Source of the DNA: Carnegiea gigantea
Lineage: Eukaryota > Streptophyta > Magnoliopsida > Caryophyllales > Cactaceae
Assembly: GCA_029747015.1 (NCBI GenBank)
Contig: JAKOGI010002182.1
Span: 28,501-92,500 of the forward strand
Length of the DNA: 64,000 nucleotides
Direction: 5' to 3'
The notes beneath the pieces are model-generated. The model saw only the letters and a list, made by a program, of their open reading frames with translations. It had not been told where the DNA came from and made no database searches. The translations under genes were made by a program, and so were the position numbers. Below are positions 45,472 to 57,215 of this stretch, in pieces. Numbering within the stretch: the first letter of the stretch is position 1; each line of letters starts with the position of its first letter.

Positions 45472-47367
45472 TGTAGAGCTTGTTGTAGAGCTACAAATTA
45501 AACCACTACTTTGATTTATAAATAAGATTTATAGCATAGAAAAGTAGGAATCGATCCCACAAGGAAGATTTTGATAGTAAGCTAATTTAAGTCTAATTAA
45601 TTTTACTACCTTAATTTATTTTGCTTTCTCTTTATAATACTAAAACAAATCAAATTAAGCAAGTAAAAATCTAAAAAAATTACATAATATTGCCCCTAAA
45701 TATTCTAAATTTAATTCTTGAAATAAAAACAGTAAATAACTATCCTAAATATTCTGAAAAATAGAAATAGAAATAATCACACAATATTAGATTGAAAATT
45801 AAAACAAAGAATAACAAGCAGAAAATTAATATTATAAATCACAAAAATTAATCTAAATTAATATTATGAAAGTTCATAACTTTACATCTCCAAAATTATA
45901 TGTAATTAAATTCAGAAAAATTAAAACCGAAAATTAACTACATAAAATTAAAATAGAAAATAAAATATGAAATTAGAGAAATAGTAAACTGCACTAATAT
46001 AAATGCGAAAATAAATAACACAAATACCCATATTTTAGAATATAATATTCTGGACTTCATAAAATCCTAAAAACATAAAACGAAAATTAAAAATGTAATT
46101 TTTAGATTTGTTAAAATAAAACCTGCACATATCAAGTCATGAAATAATTCTGAAAAATTGTCAGATAATTTCCAAAAATTCTAAAATTAAATAGCAGCAA
46201 ATTATAATGTTTTCTAAGCCCTAAAAGGGATTAAAACATGAAAAAACACAAAACAAACTATTTTTAACCTAATTTCTAACAAATTGGTAAATAAATGGCA
46301 AAACAGAATAGAAAATAAATCTGAAAATTATAATCACACTAAAAACCAAAATATAACTAATCTAAAATCACTAAGACACTCCTAAAAGACTACTCTTTTG
46401 GGTGGGATAAATGAGATTTATATTAAAGCTTATAAATTTAAGAATTAAAATTGACAAACTAAGGAAATTAACTAAATAGCAACAAATAATTATCAAAGAT
46501 ACCAAATTTATGAAAAATACATAGCATAATCTATATCCACCATGCAGATTAATATTTATCATCATCACGCAAATTGATTTATCCACAGCTTAGGCTGTAG
46601 AAGACACCCACCAGTGGATCTTTCCCGTTTTTTCCTATATTATAGTTTATTTAGGTCCAGCCCTAATATAAACCTTACTAGTTTTGATAACCCTAATGCC
46701 AACGCAAGAATTTAATCAAACTAGAGCATTAAGTATTAAAAAAACATCATCTAATGCCTTGTAATCAATTTACCAGCAACTTCATTTAACAAAGATCTAT
46801 AATGATTACCTAATTAAAAGAAATGGGTTTGATCCATCCATGATTAATTAGGGCAATACTAATACCCAAAAGACTATAACTTTTACGTATTAAAGCCTTT
46901 TAACTATCATATGAATCCGTATTAAACTAATTAGCATGCAGACTAATTAATCTAAAGCAAATATCATAAACAATAAATACTAATCGTTAGAGAATCATGA
47001 ATAAAAATCAACTAGATAATAAAGCATAAAACTTGTTTCAAAATAATTAAATTAGCATGGTTCAAATAGATTATACTAAGTACATGAAAATTACTCATAC
47101 ATATTATAAATAAAATCACAATAATTAACCAAAGAGTTCATAATTAATAATATAAAGAGTTCAAATTAATAAAACACCAAGCAATAAAAAATAAAATAAA
47201 AATATTGATAGTACTATATTGGAGTGGAAGTAGCATGATGATGCCATGGGATGACATTAACAATCGAACGATGATGATGATAATCGACAATGATCATGAT
47301 GATAGTGATGATCGATGGTGAGAAGATGGGGATGATGGGGATGATGATAAGAAGGTAAGGGGCTAGG
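45472..47367 (-). mobile_element. Element D, right LTR, first part (5' LTR in element sense)
   Basis: It starts TGTAGAGCTTG and aligns with the left LTR until CTAGG at 47363-47367, where element E enters. It includes a 186 bp segment (about 46825-47010) not found in the left LTR. Confidence 0.9.
47363..47367. repeat. Target site duplication CTAGG, left of element E
   Basis: CTAGG is repeated at 54499-54503. The two copies sit exactly at the TG and CA ends of E. Confidence 0.9.
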
Positions 47368-48674
47368 TGATGGAGTCTCCTTTAGCCAAGACATGGAAGG
47401 GGGTCCTAAGAGTCCAACAAGGTCCATTGCACGTTTCAAAGCCCAAACTATGGCTCAAATTTTGGAAAAGAGCCAAATAGTTGCAATCGAGTTAAACAAC
47501 TAGAAATTACACGGTTTTGTTCATCTGATTTATTAACCCACATTGTGGCTTAAGTTTGATATTTTTTCATTTTTGGGATCCTTAAGATATTAGCTTCCAG
47601 CTCCAAGCATTCAAAGTCAATCATGCACAGTCAAAGTCAAGGGATCAAGGCATTTTCTTCAACCTACTAGTTTTGGTCCAAAACTATATGGTAAAATGTT
47701 TTAGTAAAAATCTCCTACTTAAACATGATTTAACCTTGATTTCTTTGTAGGACGGTTTGTATACACCCTAAGGATTCCCCCCATGCCTTGAAATTAAAAT
47801 CATGCTCACTTCTGATTGGTGGAAACAGGGACATAAAATCGGGTTAAAAACTGTTTTTAAGAACCCGGTAAGCCGCTACGTGTTTTTCCTTCTCAAGTGG
47901 GTTTGCTCAGCTTCTTCTCTGCTTGCTTGTTTGATCACGAGTCTGGTAGCTAGAAACATCATCATTTGCCACTTTGAAGCCTTGGGAAGACTTTAGCCAA
48001 TGAGAGCAAAAACGAAGAATTCTCACCTTACATTCTGATTGGCCAGCTGAACAGGGAGCATGCTGAACGACTGTGTTTCTCCACGTTTTTGCTAGTAAAC
48101 TGATGTATGAGCTTAATTAAGATGTATATTAAAGTTAAATACATCATTTGTTTTACTTTCCTTAATATTCTAGTTGTAATTAGTTTAGTTAAGCAAGCAT
48201 GTAATCTAGTTTAGCCTTAAGCGCATAGGTTAGCCGGTTTAAGCCGTTTCCTTCCTAGGGAGGAAACCTCATTCTAGCTTGTTTGCTACTTGGTTGCTTG
48301 CTTGGTCGTGTATTAATGCCTTGCCAAGGCATATTTTGTAATCAGAATTTTGAATTGAATGAAAAACCAGAATTGAGAGCACCTTGCTTTCGTTCCCCTA
48401 AATACTTCACTTGCTTATCCTTAATTTGGTCGATTAAGGTGGTGATCAAGTAAGTCCTAAACCTTAATTATGTGATGTTTCTGTATCTTAATCACAGTTT
48501 AGGGACCTAAACTCAAGTTTGGTTGTGCTTTTGTATCTAAACAAGAGTTTAGTCTATCCTTTATTTATACATTCATACATGGATTCACTTAGACTTTAGC
48601 TTGAATTCAGATTGCTTTGCTTTTAGCTTTGAATTTAGGTTTGAGTGTTCATGTTTTCCTTCCAAGATACATCA
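47368..48674 (+). mobile_element. Element E, 5' LTR
   Basis: It starts TGATGGAGTC and ends GATACATCA (1307 bp), with TGATG/CATCA inverted ends. It matches 53195-54498. Its opening 150 bases still show the reading frame of the polyprotein tail that overlaps the 3' LTR. Confidence 0.93.
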
Positions 48675-48678
48675 TATT

Positions 48679-48690
48679 TGGTATCAGAGC
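48679..48690 (+). other. Primer binding site of element E (tRNA-iMet)
   Basis: A perfect TGGTATCAGAGC, four bases after the 5' LTR. Confidence 0.95.
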
Positions 48691-48795
48691 TTTGGCTTCT
48701 CCTTGGCCTGGTACGTCCCTCCACTTTCCAGAATCATTCCCACTCAAAATCCAAACACATTCCTTGCGTGAGTCTAAACACAATATGAGAGCAAA

Positions 48796-49925
48796 ATGAG
48801 TTCTAACATGAGTTTGGAAGAGAAATTTGAAGCGCTTATGAGGCAGAATGAGATGTTAGTACAGAACATTCATGAAGATACTCAACATAATCAATAAATT
48901 CTAGCTCAAAATGAGTATCTACGAAAACAGCTAGGTTTCTTTTTGAAGCAAAAGCAAAAGATGAATGAAGAATCTCTTCAATCTAAACCAAGAAGACAAG
49001 AGCAAGTCTTTAGTCATAACATTGATTCATCTGGTGAAGATGAACCTTTAAGAATGGCTAGACCAGAACCACGGATGCAAGCTAATACAAATGATTTCAA
49101 GGTTGAAATCCCGGAGTTTGAAGGTAAGCTTGATCCAGAAGAGTTTTTAGATTGGTTAAATACTGTTGAACGAGTTTTTGAGTACAAATATGTTTCAGAG
49201 GACAAGAAGGTCAAGTTAGTGGCCTTAAGACTCCGTAAATATGCTTTATTATGGTAGCCTAACTTGTGTGCGAAACGGGTTAGAGAAAGGAAGTCTAAAA
49301 TCGAAACATGGGAGAAGACAAAGTCTAAGCTTAAGGCTGGGTTTCTTCCCCCTACCTACATTCAAGATTGCTATTCCTAACTTTACAAATTGACTCAAGG
49401 TAATCCAAATGTAGAGGAGCACACAAGGGAGTTTGGAAAACTTGTAATCAAATGTGATTTACAAGAGCCTGAAGAGCAAACTATTGTTAGATACTTAAGA
49501 GGACTTGATCCTAGGTATGCTAATGTGGCTGATTTGCAAGCTTATACCACTTTTGATGAAGTATGCGTGCTAGCTCACAAGGTTGAGCAGGAAAAGAAAG
49601 CTAGATAGCCCCTTCAGTCTCAAAATCCTAAGCCTTTTACCTGGAACCAACCCTTTAATAAGGGGAGTTCTAATCCTATTTCCAAGCCACAAAATCTATC
49701 CCATTCCTTTCCACAAAGGACCCCAACTCCACAAAAGATCTAGACCCCTCAAAATAGACCTAATCCCAATCCGATGAGCAATAGAAGATGCTTTAAATGT
49801 CAAGGACTTGGGCATATAGCTTTGGACTGTCCAAACCGTAAGGTAATCACCCTAGCTGAATGGTCAGCCGTGAAGGAGGTGTTTAAAGAAGAAGAAAAGG
49901 AAGATGATTATGAGGATGAGCTTTA
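48796..49925 (+). pseudogene. Element E: gag with zinc knuckle, stop-ridden
   Basis: The frame opens at ATG 48796 (MSSNMSLEEKFEALMRQNEM, a coiled-coil-like start). It reads FKVEIPEFEGKLDPEEFLDW, LNTVERVFEYKYV and VKLVALRLRKYALLW, then LTQGNPNVEEHTREFGKL and CDLQEPEEQTIVRYLRGLDP. At 49789 the knuckle CFKCQGLGHIALDC (CX2CX4HX4C) is intact. The whole stays in one frame but for stops at about 48892, 49255 (TGG to TAG), 49378, 49606, 49741 and 49923. Most can be explained by C-to-T or G-to-A changes. It would build the particle shell and bind RNA. Confidence 0.88.
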
Positions 49926-50440
49926 GGAAACTCAAGAAGAAGTAGTAGAAGAGGTTGATGAAGGTGAATTGCTAGTTTTGAGAAGAGTACGAAGCAACCA
50001 GAAGGGAGTGAAAGATGAACAAAGGCAGAACATATTCCATTCTCGTTGTGTAGTTCCAGGGAAGTTATGTTCTTTGATTATTGATGGGCGAAGCTGTGCA
50101 AATTTGTTTTCTCTAAGCATGATTGAGAAGCTAGGATTGCAAACTATGACGCATCCACACCCTTACAACATTCAATGGCTAAATCAAAGTAAGGAAATCT
50201 AAGTGAACTCATGGTGCTTAGTTTCTTTCTCTATTGCAAAGAACTATCAAGATGAACTTTGGTGTGACGTTATTCTTATGGATGCTTGTCAAATGCTTTT
50301 GGCAAGACCATGGCTATATGACCGTAAGGTTATGCATAATGGTTACATGAATACTTACTCCTTTACTAAGGATGGTAAGAAGATTACTCTAGCCCCTTTA
50401 CCCCCATCAAAACTCCATGAAATCAAGCCTCAAAACAAGC
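49926..50440 (+). pseudogene. Element E: protease domain
   Basis: In the same frame as gag: HSRCVVPGKLCSLIIDGRSC, ANLFSLSMIEKLGL, then DVILMDACQMLLARPWLYDR. The order (active-site DGGS-like motif, then LLG/LLARPW near the end) fits the gypsy protease. The usual second Gly of the active site is Arg here. A TAA at 50200 interrupts, expected CAA. Confidence 0.8.
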
Positions 50441-51500
50441 CGAACCATTCTGATTTGCTACTGGCCGTTAGTGAGCCATTGTTAAAGGCTTCTCAATATG
50501 AATTCAAGGCCTTTAAAGAGTGGATTTTAAGCATTCAAGATGAACCAGAAAACCCTTTACCCACTCATTCCGTAGCCAAGACACTTATACAAAACTTCTG
50601 TCACTTATTTCCAGAGGAGATACCTATAGGTTTACCTCCTAAAAGAGATATTCAACACCACATTGATCTCATTCCTGGTTCCATCCTACCTAATAGCCTA
50701 GCTTATAGGATGAATCCAAAGGACACCGTGGAGATACAACAGCAAATTGAAGAATTAAAGTCTAAGGGCTTAATCCGTGAGTCCTTAAGTCCTTGTGCTG
50801 CGCCTGCTCTTTTGGTGCCTAAGAAAGATGGTGGGATGCGTGTATGTGTGGATAGTAGAGCCACTAACAAGATCACAATCAAGTATATGTGTCCCATACC
50901 TAACCTTGAAGACATACTAGATGAATTATATGGCTCTAAGGTGTTTTCAAAGATAGACCTTCAAAGTGCATACTACCAGGTTCAAATTAAAGAAGGTGAT
51001 GAATAGAAGACAGCCTTTAAGACTAAGGGAGGGCTTTATGAATGATTGGTTATGCCCTTTCATCTTTCAAATGCACCTAGCACATTCATGAGATTAATGA
51101 ATCAATTATTCGGGCTGTACATAGGAAAATTTGAGGTGGTTTATTTCGATGATATCTTAATCTATTCCAAGGATAAGCATGAACATCAAGACCATTTAAC
51201 TCAAGTTATGCTTGTTTTAGAATGTGAAAGACTCTTTGGTAACCTTAAGAAATGTGGCTTCTTCACTCTTGAGGTAACATTCTTGGGTTATATTGTCATT
51301 GGTGATAGAATTAAGGTAGATGAAAGCAAGATTGAAGCTATTCGGTCATGGCCTACTCCTAAGTCAATTCATGATGTTCGAGCTTTTTATGGATTAGCTT
51401 CTTTTTATAGGAGGTTTATTCAAAGTTTTAGCACAATCATGGCTCCCATGACTGAAGTTATCAAAGGTACATCATTCCATGGGACGCCAAAAGCTCAATC
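50441..51500 (+). pseudogene. Element E: reverse transcriptase
   Basis: Same frame. The RT blocks come in order: GLPPKRDIQHHIDLIPGSIL, IEELKSKGLIRESLSPCAAP, ALLVPKKDGGMRVCVDSRAT, FSKIDLQSAYYQVQIKEGDE (with catalytic Asp), [20 protein letters not shown], and the catalytic FDD box (51145-51153) in [32 protein letters not shown] and [16 protein letters not shown] end the thumb and connection. TGG codons at 51004 and 51043 have become TAG and TGA. The catalytic residues themselves are kept. Confidence 0.9.
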
Positions 51501-51960
51501 TGCCTTTGAAGAGATCAATAGAAGACTTACACAAGCACCTGTCCTTTCCTTATCGTGCTTTGGTAAAATTTTTGAAGTTAAATGTGATGCCTCTGGAATT
51601 GGTATAGGTGGTGTTCTTACTTAAGAAGGTAAGCCATTAGCCTTCTTTAGTGAGAAACTATGTGCCTCATGAAGAAAGTACTCCACCTATGATAAGGAGT
51701 TCTATGCAATTGTAAGTGTTTAGAGCATTAAAGTCATTATTTGATTGCAAGTGAGTTTATCCTCCATTCTGACCTTGAAGCTTTGAAGTATATTCAACAC
51801 CAACACAAGTTAAACTCACGTCATGCTAAGTGGGTTGAGTTTCTCCAGTCATTTCTTTTCACAATCAAGCATAAATCTTGGAAACTTAATTAGGGTGCCA
51901 ATGCTCTATCACGGAGGTATCTACTTTTATTTCAATTAAATGCTTGTGTACTTGCTTTTG
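51501..51960 (+). pseudogene. Element E: RNase H, frameshifted
   Basis: [16 protein letters not shown] (first catalytic Asp), then a TAA at 51622, PLAFFSEKL, a TGA at 51670 and YDKEFYAIV (catalytic Glu). At about 51720 a one-base loss changes the frame. After it come HYLIASEFILHSDLEALKYI and FTIKHKSWKLN, a stop, and GANALSR, where the last catalytic Asp of the usual GADALSR is Asn. Confidence 0.85.
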
Positions 51961-53363
51961 AGCATCTAAAAGCTTTATATGCTGAAGATGAAGACTTTAG
52001 GGAGTTATTTGCTCAATGTTCAAAACCCCCCAAAGGTGATTTCCTTATTCAAGAAGGGTTTCTTTTCAAGGGTACACGGCTGTGTGTACCAAGGTGTAGT
52101 AAAAGAGAGCTCTTAATAAGGGAAGTTCATGGAGGTTCTTTAGCTAGTCACTATGGTGAAAACAAGACACTCATCATGCTAACGAAGCACTACTACTAGC
52201 CAGGCATGGAGAAGGATGTACAGGACATTTTGAAGAGGTGTGGGATTTATCCTGTGGCCAAAAGTCACTTCTTACCCCACGACCTTTACACACCTTTGTC
52301 CATTCCTACCACTCCTTGGGTTGATGTAAGTATGAATTTCATTGTTAGACTGCCTAAAACCTAAAGAAACAAAGATTCAATCTTTGTTGTGGTGGATAGG
52401 TTTTCAAAAATGACCCATTTCATTCAATGCAATAAAACTAATGATGCTACACATATTGTTGAGTTATATTTCTGGGAGGTGGCTAGATTACATGGTATAC
52501 CTAGATTAATTGTTTTTGATTGGGATACTAAGTTTCTTAGCCATTTTTGGATTACTTTGTGGAGGAAATTGGGTACCAAACTCAAGTATAGTACCACTTG
52601 TCATCTACAAACTGATGGGCAAACAGAGGTTATAAATTGAACCCTAAGAACACTTCTAAGGGCTTTGATTAAACCTTATGCCAAAGCTTGGGATTTACTT
52701 TTACCCCATGCAAAGCTTGCTTATAACAGGGCTCCTAGCAAGGTTACGAGTCTATCACCATTTAAGGTGGGCTATGGGATTGATCCTATTAGTCCACTTG
52801 ATCTTACTCCATGGCCTCTAGATCAAAAGCCAAGTGCGAATGCAGCAACTAGGGTAGAAGAAATTCAGAAGATATATGAGTTGGTGAGGAGCAAAATAGA
52901 GAAGACCAATGCATCCTATCAAGCTCAAGCCAACAAGGTGGTATGTTAACTTAGAGACCTCGTATGGATACACTTAAGGAAAGAGAGATTTCCTTCAAAG
53001 AGAATGGACAAGCTCATGCCAAGGGCTGATGGTCTATTTGAGGTACTTGAAAAGATTAATGACAATGCTTATAAGGTTGATTTGCCAAGGGACTATGGCG
53101 TTTCAGCTACATTCAATGTGGCGGACTTGAGTGTGTACCAAGCCGATGATCACCTTGAAGATTTGAGGATCAAATCTCTTCAACAAGGGGAGGATGATCG
53201 AGTCCCCTTCAACGAAGACATGGAAAAGGGTCCTAAGAGTCTAACAAGGTCCATTGTAAGTTCTAAAGTCCAAGATATGGCTCAAATTTTGCAAAAGAGC
53301 CAAGCAGTTGCAACTGGGTTAAACAACCAGAAATTACTTGGTCTTGTTCATCTAATTTCTTAA
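51961..53363 (+). pseudogene. Element E: integrase, extending into the 3' LTR
   Basis: It is in the frame set after 51720. The zinc finger shows His-His (REVHGGSLASHYG), but its Cys pair has become CGIY. In the core the first catalytic Asp is Asn (VSMNFIVRLP); the second (VFDWDTKF) and the Glu (QTDGQTEV) remain. LRALIKPYAKAWDLLLPHAK and SPFKVGYGIDPISPLDLTPW follow, then the C-terminal [26 protein letters not shown] and [20 protein letters not shown]. The frame runs to a stop at 53361, some 169 bases into the LTR. No chromodomain is seen. Stops at about 52198, 52363, 52638 and 52947. Confidence 0.88.
53181..53194 (+). other. Polypurine tract of element E
   Basis: CAACAAGGGGAGGA lies directly before the 3' LTR start TGATCGAG. 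It also codes for the QQGEDD end of the integrase domain. Confidence 0.85.
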
Positions 53364-54498
53364 GCTATATTATAGCTTCAATTTGATATTTTTGCATTTT
53401 TAGGATCCTTAAGATCTTAGCTTTCAAGTCTAAGCATTCAAAGTCAATCATGCACAGTCGAAGTCAAGGGATCAAGGCATTTTGTTCAACCTACTAATTT
53501 TGGTCCAAAACTATACGGTAAAATGTTTTAATAGAAATCTTTTACTTAAACATGATTTAACCTTGATTTCTTTGCAGGAGGGTTTGTACACATCCTAAGG
53601 ATTCCCCCCATGCCCTGAAATTAAAATCATGCTCACTTCTGATTGGTGGAAGCAAGGACATAAAATTGGGTTAAAAATTGTTTTTAAGAACCCGATAAGC
53701 TACCACGTGTTTTTCCTTCTCAAGTGGGTTTGCTCAGCTTCTCCTCTACTTGCTTGTTCAAGCAGGAGTCTAGCAACTAGGAACATCATCATTTGCTGCT
53801 TTCAAGCCTTGGGAAGAGTTTAGCTAATGAGAGCAAAAAGGACGAATTCTCACCTTACATTCTAATGGGCCAGTTGAAAAGGGAGCATGCTTTACGACTG
53901 TGTTTCTCCACATTTTTGCTAGTAAACTGATGTATTAGCTTAATTAAGATGTATTAAAGTTAAGTACATCATTTGTTTTACTTTCCTTAATATTATGGTT
54001 GTAATTAGTTTAGTTAAGCAAGCATGTAATCTAGTTTAGCCTTAAGCGCATAGGTTAGCTGGTTTAAGCCGTTTCCTTCCCAGGGAGGAAACTCATTCAA
54101 GCTTGTTCGCTACTTGGTTGCTTGCTTGGTCATGTATTAATGCCTTGCCAAGGCATATTTTGTAATCAGACTTTGAATTGAATGAAAAATCAGCATTGAG
54201 AGCACCTTGCTTTTGTTCCTCGAAGTACTTCACTTACTTATCCCTAATTTCGTTGATTAAGGTGGTGATCAAGTAAGTCCTAAGCCTTGATTAAGTGCTG
54301 TTTCTGTATCTTAATCACAGTTTAGGGACCCTAAACTCAAGTTTAGTGGTGATTCTGTATCTAAACAAGAGTTTAGTCTATCCTTTATTCACACATTCAT
54401 ACACGGGTTCACTTAGACTTTAGCTTGAATTCAGATTGCTTTGCTTTTAGCTTTGAATTCAGGTTTGATTGTTCGTGTTTTCCTTCCAAGATACATCA
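53195..54498 (+). mobile_element. Element E, 3' LTR
   Basis: It starts TGATCGAGTCC and ends GATACATCA (1304 bp). It aligns with the 5' LTR with many substitutions, so the insertion is not recent. Confidence 0.93.
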
Positions 54499-54503
54499 CT
54501 AGG
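54499..54503. repeat. Target site duplication CTAGG, right of element E
   Basis: This is the partner of 47363-47367. Confidence 0.9.
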
Positions 54504-54937
54504 CATTGGAGATGAATGGGTAGGCGTGAAGGATATGCTGATGATGGTGAAGAAATCTTGATGGAGTGCTGCTGGGGTCGTGTGGTAATGGTAGGTGTGA
54601 ATGAGGCGGTTTTTTATAACATTATTCTACTAGGGTGTTCTTCTTTTGACTCCTTCTCTTCCAAGTCTTCTAATTTCTCTTCAATTAGGAGTAATAATTT
54701 TGTAACCCTGGCCTAAATAAATCATCATGGAAATAATATTTTTTCATAAATCAATATTTTTGGACTGACTTGATAATTTAGCGTGTAAAATACGAACTTC
54801 AACGTCTTCTCTTCTCCTCTTTATTTTATTAACGCTTAACCTAAAAAATATATAAAATAAAGTAAATTAGATGAAATAATATATATATAATATAATCAAA
54901 ATAATTATTAAAACAATGTATGATTTATGACTTAACA
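54499..54937 (-). mobile_element. Element D, right LTR, second part
   Basis: It resumes at CTAGGCATTGGAGATGAATGG, matching 40765-41201 of the left LTR, and ends ATGACTTAACA at 54937. Confidence 0.9.
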
Positions 54938-54942
54938 ATGCT
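54938..54942. repeat. Target site duplication ATGCT, right of element D
   Basis: This is the partner of 39067-39071. Confidence 0.9.
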
Positions 54943-55830
54943 AGTCTTCCGCCCTCTTTTGCTCGCTATAAAGTGCGCACTGAACAACTCAGCAAATTGA
55001 AGAAATGAGGTAATGCCCCCATAGGGGAGTCTATTGAACCATTTCTGCGCGATTCCTTACAATGTGCCCGGAAGTAGTGACAGTGAGTTATGTCATTGAC
55101 ATCTTGAACATGCATCTGTGCCTTATAGACATCTAGATGGTCATCAGGGTTGGTGCTCCCGTCAAAGGAATAGATTGTTGGCATCCTGACCTTTTTGCAG
55201 TGCAAAGCCTGGATAATTACCCTACTGAAAGGTGTTGAGAAAGAGAGAAAGCATCCTTTCTCTAAGGAGCCCCCAATTTGAAGCATGGGTGACCCTAGAT
55301 GGCCTAGCTCCATGATTGAAGGTGACCAATGGTGTCTGGATAATACTCCTTGCTTCTGTCCCCCTCTTGGTGCTGGCCATTCGAAGGGGAATGGGTGCTT
55401 CGGGGTACCTGAGTCCCTGTTAGGGTCCTTCCTATAGATTTAAGCGACAATGAAATTCTTTCCTCGGAGCCTCCTGCTTCAGAGTAACGAGGGCGAGAGG
55501 ATTCCTCTTCTTCCATGTACCATTTGGCTCCCCGACCCTTAGATGCGCATGGAGTCGTGAAGGAATGGCAGGGAGTGACACTATTTTGAGCTCTCTACAG
55601 GGCCTGTTTAGCTTCGATAATTCTCCTTGCATCCCGGCCTTGCAAGATCCCTTTAGGGATGTTAGCTCCAAGCTTGCTGCTATGGAGGGGTGTATCCTAG
55701 TGTTGGCTCGTACTCGAACCCCCAGATAGGCTCGGCCTGACACTTAGTTGCCTTCATCTTCTCGCACACCCATGGATCACAGCTTCCTGGACATGCCTTA
55801 GTGCCTCCCCCAATTGTTCCATTGCAACGA
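54943..55830 (-). pseudogene. Element C: gag, N-terminal part
   Basis: The minus strand reads MEQLGEALRHVQEA near 55830, then PFSRVIIQALHCKKVRMPTI, YSFDGSTNPDDHLDVYKAQM, and VNDITHCHYFRAHCKE. This is the opening of the Tat-type retrotransposon gag domain ('P-K-K-P----YDG-TDP--H---Y---M'). It continues, beyond element D, at 39066 and leftwards. Frame changes and stops are present (55304-55743 is read in two frames). Confidence 0.78.
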
Positions 55831-55980
55831 ACTGCTGAGCGGAGGGGTGATCTATCGAATTCTCTCAGGTGCTTTGTGCCAACGAGGCACCATGCCCCCC
55901 TGGGAGGTCTTCTGCTGCCGCATGCTTACCTTTGTCTCACTGCTTCGATGCTTTTGATCGAGTGTCAACCATCTGCCGAT
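55831..55980 (-). other. Element C: short leader
   Basis: Between the gag start and the primer site; plus-strand frames here are shadows. Confidence 0.4.
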
Positions 55981-56001
55981 GCATCCCAACAAATGGCACC
56001 A
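55981..56001 (-). other. Primer binding site-like sequence of element C
   Basis: The minus strand reads TGGTGCCATTTGTTGGGATG, similar to the TTGGCGCCGTCTGTGGG sites of Tat-type elements. It lies three bases from the LTR end TGTTTCGGG at 56005. Confidence 0.6.
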
Positions 56002-56004
56002 ATC

Positions 56005-56600
56005 TGTTTCGGGATGAAATTTACTTGAGGGTGGTGACGCCCGGATTTAACTGTGGCTGACGTGTTAATCAATCGAATGCACTGACGTGTCCTCCTTCAT
56101 TGACCTGCACGAAGGTCGACCTCGCATTTCTCCCAAGAAGGCCCCTCTGATGCTCAAGTCAGTCTCAGGAAGAATTTGAGAAGCAAATTCAGAGAGCAAA
56201 GAGTAGAGAGAGAGAGGGGGGGAGAGAGGGAGAGAGTTTGTCCAAAGTGAAAAGTAAATGTGAGAGCATAAAGTCCTCACGAATGGGAAAAGTTGGTATA
56301 TTTGTAGCCTTAGGGTTGGCCCTCAAGGATAGGAGGCTAATTTCCCCATTCAAGAGGTCAAATTACTATTATACCCCTCCAACCCCCTTCCATCTTCCTT
56401 GTGGTCAACTATTACTCTACGTTGACTTGGTTAGCTCTATGTGTCGCTTTCTCATTGGATGAGTTATTAAATATCTCAACCATTATTGTTTCCTCGTCAA
56501 CCAGCTCCTTTTACACTTATAATATATAGATTACTCGAATATTGTACTAGTATTCGGGTATTATTTAAATCGATGAGGCACGAAATTATTTGAAAGCGCT
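56005..56600 (-). mobile_element. Element C: 5' LTR (right end not determined)
   Basis: The inner border TGTTTCGGGATG is placed by the primer site. The body contains GACGCCCGGATTTAACTGTG and a GA-rich run. No second copy is in the window, so the outer end is uncertain; 56600 is a guess. Confidence 0.5.
56201..56236. repeat. (GA)n/(GGGA)n microsatellite
   Basis: A purine run of GAGA with G stretches inside the LTR of element C. Confidence 0.9.
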
Positions 56601-57180
56601 TTTAACTAATTAGTGGACAACACTTGTTGTACCCGAATTGAAGTGAATAAAATTCTATAGTTTCAGGCTTTCGAAGCACTTTATCAAAATATTAATTCCA
56701 TGAAATTAGATTTTTAAACTATAGGTCATCAATATGAGCAATATAATGACACGGATGTGGGATGTGGCTTACAATCGCCACGATACTACTTACCCATACT
56801 GTTTTACCGCACGAAATTTTACCGATGGCATGATTATACTCATAATAGTTTGTGCCCATGTTTATTGCATGAGATCTTTAAATTATGAAAAATAATATTA
56901 GAAGAAAACACAATTCTTAATATTATTTTATTAAGTACTATATTTTATATTGGTGCAAAAATATTTCAACATCAAAGTAATAATTTAATGGGGAATTGAC
57001 ATATTCTAGGGTAAAGATTTTCTCAAACCCACAACATAACCAAGCGCATCATACTAATTGGATATGATACACAACAGCAAGGGTTACGTCTAAATATTCT
57101 CGTTTCTTAGTAGGAATTATGGATAAAAAATACAACATGCATGATACCACTGGAGGGATACATGACATATCACAAATACT
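56601..57180. other. Unassigned AT-rich sequence
   Basis: No reading frame or element end recognised. It includes one copy (about 56805-56835) of the repeat described next. Confidence 0.4.
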
Positions 57181-57215
57181 TGACGTCATATTATTTATAG
57201 AGAACACATGTAATT

